From contig CANHXO010000008.1 in assembly GCA_947464595.1 (NCBI GenBank), forward strand, positions 1 through 43,475: a stretch of DNA of 43,475 bases. Direction: 5' to 3'. Shown here piece after piece: positions 8,975-16,001 of this stretch (position 1 is its first letter; each line of letters begins with the position of its first letter). Source of the DNA: Cytophagaceae bacterium (GTDB lineage: Bacteria > Bacteroidota > Bacteroidia > Cytophagales > Spirosomataceae). The translations under genes were made by a program, and so were the position numbers. The notes below the pieces were generated by a model. That model ran no database searches. It was not told the origin of the DNA and saw only the letters and a list, made by a program, of their open reading frames with translations.

Positions 8975-10363
8975 TTATTTGGCGGCAATTTCTTCAATTA
9001 CCTGTATAATTTGTTGTGCAAGTGTATTGGCTTCATTCTCGTTCGGTGCCTCCGCATAAATCCGAATGATGGGTTCGGTATTTGATTTTCTTAAATGAAC
9101 CCAACGATCAGGAAAATCTATTTTGACTCCATCGATCGTGTTCACTTGTTGGCCCTTATATTGCTCAGCCACCGTCGATAAGATCAAATCCACATTCAAA
9201 TCTGCAGATAATTCTATTTTGTTTTTAGAAATCACGTACGAGGGAAAGCTAGCTCTCAGCGCTGAAGTCTTTACCCCTTTTTGCGCTAAATAGGTTAAAA
9301 ACAAGCCTATCCCGACTAAAGCATCCCGACCATAATGAGATTCAGGGAAAATAACACCCCCATTTCCTTCTCCACCAATCACTGCATGTTGAGCCTTCAT
9401 TTGGTTGACCACATTGACCTCACCTACTGCGGCTGCAAAATAGGTTCCGCCATGCTTTTCGGTGATATCACGCAATGCTCGAGTCGATGATAAATTCGAA
9501 ACCGTATTTCCTTTGCCTAAAGACAAGATATAATCTGCGATAGCCACTAAGGTATATTCCTCGCCAAAAGGTGTTCCATCTTCCGATATAAAACATAATC
9601 GGTCCACATCGGGATCCACGACAATACCAATATCATAATTTCCTTCCTTCATTTTTGAAATCATGGCAGTTAAATTCTCTGGCAATGGCTCTGGATTATG
9701 TGAAAAATGGCCCGTAGGTTCTCCAAAAATAACGTCCACTTCTTTCACTCCTAAGGCATGTAAAAGGTCAGGTACAACAATCCCACCGGTCGAATTCACC
9801 GCATCCACCAACACCCTAAAATTTGCTTTTGCTATTTGGTCTGAATGTACACCACGAAGACTTAAAACATGCTGAATATGTTGGTCTAAGAATGAATGAT
9901 CCTCCGTATATGTCCCCAAGTCATGCACCTCTGAAAATGAAAAATCTTGGTTTTCTGCAATGCCTAAAAGATCTTTGCCATCAGCATCCGATATAAATTC
10001 CCCTAAATGATTCAATAATTTAAGTGCATTCCACTGGGCTGGGTTATGGCTAGCTGTGATAATAATTCCTCCAGCCGCCTTCGTCCATGGGACTGCTAAT
10101 TCAACTGTAGGAGTCGTAGACAAGCCAATATCTAAGACATCCCAACCTAAACCGATCAAAGTATTTGCCACTAAAGAAGAAACCATTCGACCAGAAATTC
10201 TAGCATCTCTGCCTAAAACGATCGTGTTGGATGGATTTCCGACTCGCTTAAGCCAAGTCCCATAAGCGGCTGCAAATGTAACGATATCGACGGGACTAAG
10301 GCCTTTGCCTGGTTTACCTCCGATGGTACCTCGGATGCCTGAAATTGATTTAATTAAAGCCAA
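8975..10363 (-). CDS. glmM: Phosphoglucosamine mutase / phosphohexomutase family
   Basis: SISGIRGTIGGKPGKGLSP, GIIITASHNPAQWNALK, VDPDVDRLCFISEDG, GGEGNGGVIFP, RKSNTEPIIRIYAEA. Confidence 0.9.
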   Translation of the reverse strand: MALIKSISGIRGTIGGKPGKGLSPVDIVTFAAAYGTWLKRVGNPSNTIVLGRDARISGRMVSSLVANTLIGLGWDVLDIGLSTTPTVELAVPWTKAAGGIIITASHNPAQWNALKLLNHLGEFISDADGKDLLGIAENQDFSFSEVHDLGTYTEDHSFLDQHIQHVLSLRGVHSDQIAKANFRVLVDAVNSTGGIVVPDLLHALGVKEVDVIFGEPTGHFSHNPEPLPENLTAMISKMKEGNYDIGIVVDPDVDRLCFISEDGTPFGEEYTLVAIADYILSLGKGNTVSNLSSTRALRDITEKHGGTYFAAAVGEVNVVNQMKAQHAVIGGEGNGGVIFPESHYGRDALVGIGLFLTYLAQKGVKTSALRASFPSYVISKNKIELSADLNVDLILSTVAEQYKGQQVNTIDGVKIDFPDRWVHLRKSNTEPIIRIYAEAPNENEANTLAQQIIQVIEEIAAK

Positions 10364-10467
10364 TGGTCAAAAAATTAATTTTCTAAAATTCGAAATATAA
10401 AATTACGCAAAAATACTTATTTCCTTTCTGAGAAAATATCCTTATTTTTAGAGGCATTTTTAAACCT

Positions 10468-11469
10468 ATGTATATGAATTCCCTAAGGCTTAAAGAGATC
10501 TTAAGTCAAATACAAAAAATCAAAATCGCCGTTATTGGTGATTTTGCAGTTGATTTTTATTTTCAAGAAAATACCTCAACAACAGAATTTTCGGTGGAGA
10601 CCGGAAAAAATGTTTTTTGGGGATATCAACCTAAGGGTTATTTGGGTGGTGCTGGAAATGTGACTAAAAATTTGTCTATTTTAGGAGCGAAAGCTTTCGC
10701 TTTTGGGGCGATAGGCCCAGATTTATTTGGCAGAGAAATGCTCTTTCAATGTCAACAATTAGCTATTGATACGACTCATTTATTTCCCTTTTCTGATATT
10801 GACACCCCTACTTACTCTAAACCCATGTGGGATCAAGTGGAGTTAAATCGCATTGATTTTGGAACTCAGAATAAGCAATTTCAATCAAAATCTGAAATAT
10901 TAATTCAACATTTAGAAACTGAAATCGGCCAATACGACTGGATCGTTATCAATGAACAATTTCAAAATCCATTGTTAAACAAGGCTAGTATAAAAAAGCT
11001 GCAAAAGCTCATTCATCAGCATCACAAAAGTTCATTAGCTGACTTACGAAATCTGGGTGGCGAAGCAACGGACATTCCTTTGAAGGTCAATGAATCTGAG
11101 TTGGCAGCGATCTTAAAATTAAGCCCCAAGCAATTAGCTTTAGATGAAACCTTGATCGCCATCATTAAGAATTGGGTTGCTGAACGAAAAACAGGAGCCT
11201 TAGTCACCTTAGGAGAGCGAGGATTAATCTACGCAAGTCCCCATGAGTTTCATTGGCAACCTGGCATTAAACCCCAAGGAGAAATTGATACCGTGGGAGC
11301 TGGAGATATGGTTGTAGCTGCATTTTCAGCTGCCAAAGCTGCCGGAGCTAGTATCTCCGAATGCTGTGAATTTGCCAACATATGCGCCCATATATCCATC
11401 CATAAAATCGGGGAAACGGGTGCTGCCAGTCCTGAAGAAATAGAAAAATTAAACCTAACATTTTTATGA
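10468..11469 (+). CDS. PfkB-family carbohydrate kinase (RfaE1/HldE kinase-domain-like)
   Basis: IAVIGDFAVDFYF, GYLGGAGNVTKNLSILGA, GEIDTVGAGDMVVAAFSAA. Confidence 0.88.
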   Translation: MYMNSLRLKEILSQIQKIKIAVIGDFAVDFYFQENTSTTEFSVETGKNVFWGYQPKGYLGGAGNVTKNLSILGAKAFAFGAIGPDLFGREMLFQCQQLAIDTTHLFPFSDIDTPTYSKPMWDQVELNRIDFGTQNKQFQSKSEILIQHLETEIGQYDWIVINEQFQNPLLNKASIKKLQKLIHQHHKSSLADLRNLGGEATDIPLKVNESELAAILKLSPKQLALDETLIAIIKNWVAERKTGALVTLGERGLIYASPHEFHWQPGIKPQGEIDTVGAGDMVVAAFSAAKAAGASISECCEFANICAHISIHKIGETGAASPEEIEKLNLTFL

Positions 11470-12734
11470 ACAAAGAAGCATTAAATTCACTTCGCGAAGA
11501 AATCAAACAGTATACTGAAAACCATTTGTTGCCATTTTGGATTAAAAGAACCATGGATAAAACGTATGGTGGATTTATAACACATTACAATGAATTTGGG
11601 GAAGATTCTGGTCAAGATGAAAAATCCTTGATTTCGCAATCAAGATCTGTATTTACCTATTCACAAGCATACCGGCATGGTTTTGGTGGTCCGATCATGA
11701 AGGAGATGGCGGAACATGGCGTAAGATTCATGTTAGAAAAGATGTGGGACAATGAAAATGAAGGGTTTTATTGGATGATGAATCGTAAAGGAGAAGCCAC
11801 CAATAAACAGAAAATTGGATATGGCCACAGCTTTGCTATCTATAGTTTAAGTGAATATACTTTAGCCACTGGAGATCCAGTAGGTCTAGAATATGCGGAA
11901 AAGTGCTTTGATTTATTGCAAAAATATGCGGTGGATACCAATTTAGGAGGGTATTGGGAGTTCTTTTCTGAAGATTGGAAATTGATGGGTCCAGGAGCTC
12001 CTGGGGGTGACAGGAAAACGCTAGACGTTCACATGCACCTAATGGAAGCATTCACCACTTTATATGAAGCCAGCGGCAAAGAGTTACATAGGAGAAAACT
12101 AAAAGAGTCTATTGATATCTTAATTCAGAAAATAATGCATGCAGAAACTGGGACAGGAATTCCTCAGTTTTGGGCTGATTGGTCTGTGGCACCACAAATA
12201 AAATTTGATATTGTTTGGGGCTGGGATCGATTTGCTGAGGGTGGACAGAAAGCTTCAGCCACGGATAATACTTCCTATGGCCACAATTCTGAATTTGGCT
12301 GGTTATTAATGCATGCACTTAAAGTCGGTGGATTTTCCATCGAAGACTACCGTATTAATTTAGAGAAGGCATTTTACCATTCAATGAATCATGGGATTGA
12401 TTGGGAATATGGCGGTGTTTATGTGGAGGGTTCACATGAAGGCGTGGTATATGATAAAGAAAAAGAATTTTGGCAACAGGCTGAAATGCTAATCGGCATG
12501 CTGGATGCGTATTTACTAACAGGAGATGAAAAATTCTTGGCCGCGCACCAACAAGTACATCGCTTTGTCTTTGACAAAATGATCAATTATAATACGGGAG
12601 AGTGGTGGCCTTTATTGACCCGCGAAGGCGAGCCGATCTGGCGACATATGGCTACATCTTGGAAAATAAATTACCATAATGTGCGTTCGATGATTTTAAG
12701 CTATGAAAAATTAGGGGCTATTATTACATCGTAA
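11466..12734 (+). CDS. N-acylglucosamine 2-epimerase / cellobiose 2-epimerase family (AGE) protein
   Basis: 422 aa; GGFITHYNEFG, SQSRSVFTYSQAYRHG, GYGHSFAIYSLSEY, LDVHMHLMEAFTTLYEAS, SYGHNSEFGWLLMHAL, KEFWQQAEMLIGMLDAY. Overlaps the kinase stop by 4 nt (ATGA). Confidence 0.9.
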   Translation: MNKEALNSLREEIKQYTENHLLPFWIKRTMDKTYGGFITHYNEFGEDSGQDEKSLISQSRSVFTYSQAYRHGFGGPIMKEMAEHGVRFMLEKMWDNENEGFYWMMNRKGEATNKQKIGYGHSFAIYSLSEYTLATGDPVGLEYAEKCFDLLQKYAVDTNLGGYWEFFSEDWKLMGPGAPGGDRKTLDVHMHLMEAFTTLYEASGKELHRRKLKESIDILIQKIMHAETGTGIPQFWADWSVAPQIKFDIVWGWDRFAEGGQKASATDNTSYGHNSEFGWLLMHALKVGGFSIEDYRINLEKAFYHSMNHGIDWEYGGVYVEGSHEGVVYDKEKEFWQQAEMLIGMLDAYLLTGDEKFLAAHQQVHRFVFDKMINYNTGEWWPLLTREGEPIWRHMATSWKINYHNVRSMILSYEKLGAIITS

Positions 12735-13209
12735 AAATGAAAATAAGGAAAGCGTGTGATTTGATTTTGCTTGTTAATTATTCGTTCATGTCTCAGCCAG
12801 TGTAAATCATCAGCAAAAAGTCTATCGATAGAGACTAAAACTTAGGGATTTTTTTCAAACACACTCCATCATTACTTGAATAAATTTTTGATTTAGCCCC
12901 TCATTTTGACATTTTAACACCACCCCCTATTGCCTCCACTATTGGCAGCATAAAGCATTGAAGTTGTCTAGTAAAAGGACGCTAATTACCAAGAGTAACA
13001 CCTGATAAGACAAGTATTCTACTGCTTCAGAGGTGCTTGCATCTACTTATTTATATGAATAGCAATCCAATGATTCAAAAAGAGAATCGCATTAATCGAA
13101 CCGGGTGGGTAAGGTTTACTGATTCCAAAATTCAAAATACCCAAGAATCTTTATTAAAGGTGAACCTGCTTGAAAAGTAATACTTTAAATTCAGTAATAT
13201 CTAGTACGT

Positions 13210-13239
13210 TTTGCCATTAAATCTTACAGCTTATTTTTG
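13210..13239 (+). promoter_or_regulatory. Candidate promoter: TTTG-N18-TATTTTTG
   Basis: Bacteroidota-like -33 (13210-13213) and -7 (13232-13239) elements with slightly short spacing, in an intergenic region upstream of a hairpin. Confidence 0.35.
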
Positions 13240-13323
13240 AAAGGGGCAATAGGCTCACCCTAACTATTTAATGGAATTTATCTAAAAAGAGAGACACCTC
13301 AGAGACTCACGAACCTAAGACCA

Positions 13324-13360
13324 CAAAAAAAGCCTATACAATGAAGTATAGGCTATCTTT
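13324..13360. terminator. Intrinsic terminator hairpin, likely bidirectional
   Basis: AGCCTATA-CAATGAAG-TATAGGCT, with A7 on the left (T7 on the minus strand) and ATCTTTTT on the right. Confidence 0.75.
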
Positions 13361-13369
13361 TTAAATAGG

Positions 13370-13443
13370 TGGTTGACCTACTAGGATTCGAACCTAGAAA
13401 ACCAGAACCAAAAACTGGTGTGTTACCTTTACACCATAGGTCA
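13370..13443 (-). tRNA. tRNA-Gln (anticodon TTG), CCA encoded
   Basis: Reverse complement TGACCTATGGTGTAAAGGTAACACACCAGTTTTTGGTTCTGGTTTTCTAGGTTCGAATCCTAGTAGGTCAACCA: 7-bp acceptor, D and T arms, TTCGAAT loop, anticodon loop TTTTGGT. Confidence 0.95.
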
Positions 13444-13571
13444 ATCTTAACAGAGTGCAAAATTAAGCGCTTGTACTCTAAATATCAAACATTGAATCAA
13501 AATAATTGAATTATTTCTCTAGAATTATGTTCAAGCTCTGTAAATCAAGCTATTAATTTTGATTTTTCTAA

Positions 13572-14456
13572 TTAACTAACTAATTCCATAGAAGAAACAA
13601 TTACCTCTGCATTGATTTTCTTAACTAAACCTTGTAAAACTTTACCAGGTCCACATTCAATAAAATCAGTAGCACCTGCTGAAACCATCGCTTCAATGGA
13701 TTGGGTCCAACGAACCGGTCCGGTCAACTGAGCAATTAAATTGGCCTTAATTTCATCTGGACTTTGGGAAGCCTTTGCGTTCACATTCTGAAATATCGGG
13801 CAAATTGGGCGATCAATACTGGCAGCTTCAATGGCAGCTGCTAATTCTAATCTAGCCGGTTCCATAAAAGGAGAGTGAAATGCACCGCCTACAGGTAATA
13901 ATAAAACTCTTTTTGCACCGGCCTCTTTTAGTTTTTCACCAACTAATTCAACTCCTGTGATACTCCCTGAAATAACCACTTGGCCTGGGCAATTAAAATT
14001 TGCGGCTACTACTTGGCCGTCAAATTCAGCACAAATTTTTTCAATTTGCACATCATCTAATCCCAAAACTGCAGCCATTGTGCTGGGCTCAATTTCACAT
14101 GCTTTTTGCATCGCTATTGCACGCTTGGATACTAAAGATAAACCATCTTGCCAACTTAATCCCCCTGAGGCTACTAAGGCAGAAAATTCACCTAATGAAT
14201 GTCCTGCCACCATATCGGGTTTGAAATTTTTACCCAATTTCGCTATTAAAATAGCATGTAAATATATTGCTGGCTGAGTTACTTTTGTTTGCTTTAATTC
14301 ATCTTCAGTGCCATTAAACATAATGTCAGATAAGGAGAAACCTAATTGTTCGTCTGCTTCAGAAAATATTTCCCTAGCTAACGAATACGATTCAAACAAA
14401 TCTTTTCCCATTCCGGGAAATTGTGATCCTTGACCAGGAAAAATATATGCCTTCAT
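13572..14456 (-). CDS. fabD: Malonyl-CoA:ACP transacylase
   Basis: YIFPGQGSQFPGMGKDL, AGHSLGEFSALVASG, GGAFHSPFMEPA, IECGPGKVLQGLVKKI. Confidence 0.96.
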   Translation of the reverse strand: MKAYIFPGQGSQFPGMGKDLFESYSLAREIFSEADEQLGFSLSDIMFNGTEDELKQTKVTQPAIYLHAILIAKLGKNFKPDMVAGHSLGEFSALVASGGLSWQDGLSLVSKRAIAMQKACEIEPSTMAAVLGLDDVQIEKICAEFDGQVVAANFNCPGQVVISGSITGVELVGEKLKEAGAKRVLLLPVGGAFHSPFMEPARLELAAAIEAASIDRPICPIFQNVNAKASQSPDEIKANLIAQLTGPVRWTQSIEAMVSAGATDFIECGPGKVLQGLVKKINAEVIVSSMELVS

Positions 14457-14489
14457 TTTTAAATTAATTATTTAATGTAAATTTGTTTA

Positions 14490-14497
14490 CAAAGATA
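14490..14497 (-). promoter_or_regulatory. Candidate -7 element (TATCTTTG on minus strand) for fabD
   Basis: caaagata on + strand, 34 nt upstream of the fabD start; matches TAnnTTTG. Confidence 0.45.
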
Positions 14498-14551
14498 AAA
14501 AAATGAAGCGTTTTCTGAAATAAATGAAGAAAACACATATCCCATTAACCC

Positions 14552-15649
14552 ATGATTAAAATTTTATCAATTTTACCTTTAATGGGCCTAATTGTTCTAC
14601 TAAACGGTTGCAAATCGGAAGACATTACACCTAAATTTCAGAATAATTCAAGGGTTATCATTGATAAAGTAAAAAGCATTGATTTTGCTCAAAGAAATGT
14701 AAACAACGAAGGTTCAATCACCATTACCGGTAAATCTGATAAAATTTTTCAAACTGCCAAAATAAAGTTCCATAGTTCATTTAGTGGAGTTTCAACAGAT
14801 TGGTTGACGCTCGCCATAGACCCAAAAACAAATGAATTCAAAGGTAAGTATAGTTTAAAAGCAGGGGGATATTACCCACAAATTCAACTTTTTAACGACA
14901 ATAAACTTTACACGGATACCCTATTATCTTGGAATGTTAAAGTAGGTGAAGTATTGGCAGTTATTGGGCATTCCCTTGTTGAAGGGCAAAAGCCTTACAC
15001 CATTGAGAATTTTGACCCAACATGGTGCGACATCATTGTTTGGCAATATGACGGTGCAATAAATAATTACTGGGGACGTTTAGCCGAAAAACTCAAAGTA
15101 AAATTGAATGTACCTATTCGTATATATAATACAGGCATTGGAGGTTCCAGCTCTGAACAATGGGGACTTTCTGCTTATGGCTTACCATTCCAGCACCCAT
15201 TTTTTGATTGGAAATTAAGATATCCCTACTCTTTATTTGAAAGTCGATTATTGAATGAAATTTCCAAAACAGGATTAAGAGGCATTTTGGTTGCGCACGG
15301 TGAAAATGATGGTTTGTTATCAGAAAACAATATTGTGGAATCTACTAAAATGTATATCCAAAAAACAAGAGATCTTTTAGATGCTCCACAATTAACTTTT
15401 TCTATTGCCAAAAGTAACACAGGTGGAACCTCAGAACCCATCATGAAAGTTAAATCTGCTCAAAAAAGAATCGTAGCTGAAATTAAAAATACAACTTTGG
15501 GAGCAGATTTAGAAACATTAATTGGCGAAAAATACCGTTGGGATGGAATTCATTTTAACAGCTTTGGCCTTGAACAAGCGGCAATACGTTGGGATGAGTC
15601 ATTGCCCATTTCTTATTTCTCCCAAACGATCCCATATACCCCTAAATAA
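14552..15649 (+). CDS. Putative lipoprotein with SGNH/GDSL-hydrolase-like domain
   Basis: Lipobox LLNGC; SGNH-like blocks VIGHSLVEG, NTGIGGSSSEQW, VAHGENDG, WDGIHFNSFG. Confidence 0.7.
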   Translation: MIKILSILPLMGLIVLLNGCKSEDITPKFQNNSRVIIDKVKSIDFAQRNVNNEGSITITGKSDKIFQTAKIKFHSSFSGVSTDWLTLAIDPKTNEFKGKYSLKAGGYYPQIQLFNDNKLYTDTLLSWNVKVGEVLAVIGHSLVEGQKPYTIENFDPTWCDIIVWQYDGAINNYWGRLAEKLKVKLNVPIRIYNTGIGGSSSEQWGLSAYGLPFQHPFFDWKLRYPYSLFESRLLNEISKTGLRGILVAHGENDGLLSENNIVESTKMYIQKTRDLLDAPQLTFSIAKSNTGGTSEPIMKVKSAQKRIVAEIKNTTLGADLETLIGEKYRWDGIHFNSFGLEQAAIRWDESLPISYFSQTIPYTPK

Positions 15650-15995
15650 CCTCGCATTTTTCTCCTTTCCCCAGAAAATATCGATTCTTTGCTACAAAAT
15701 CATACAAAGCATCGAGTAAAAATCTAGGCAACATAAAGAAAATACGCAAAGGCTGGAAGTACCAGTGCGCGCCAACCATTAATGTTGATATAGCCTTTGA
15801 CTTCATTAATAGCTGATCACCATCTACCAATTTAATACTATCAACGGACCAATCAGAAGCATTAAACTGATTTTGATAAACAGAATATTCGGGATCATAT
15901 TGCGTAATTACATGCAATTGAACCTTAATCATACGCCTCAATAATTTAGTTGACGCAAGACAAAAACGGCAATCTCCATCAATAATTACCTGCAT
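15642..15995 (-). CDS. DUF393 / DCC-family putative thiol-disulfide oxidoreductase
   Basis: 117 aa, N-terminal VIIDGDCRFC motif. Confidence 0.8.
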   Translation of the reverse strand: MQVIIDGDCRFCLASTKLLRRMIKVQLHVITQYDPEYSVYQNQFNASDWSVDSIKLVDGDQLLMKSKAISTLMVGAHWYFQPLRIFFMLPRFLLDALYDFVAKNRYFLGKGEKCEVI

Positions 15996-16001
15996 TTTTT
16001 G

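Noticed and set aside
10468-11469. Annotation as bifunctional HldE
   Set aside because: Only the kinase domain is present; the adenylyltransferase is absent from this protein.
12819-12855. AGTCTATCGATAGAGACT inverted repeat with downstream T7 as terminator of the epimerase operon
   Set aside because: The T-run is ~12 nt away from the stem, so the terminator geometry is poor; kept only as a possible hairpin.
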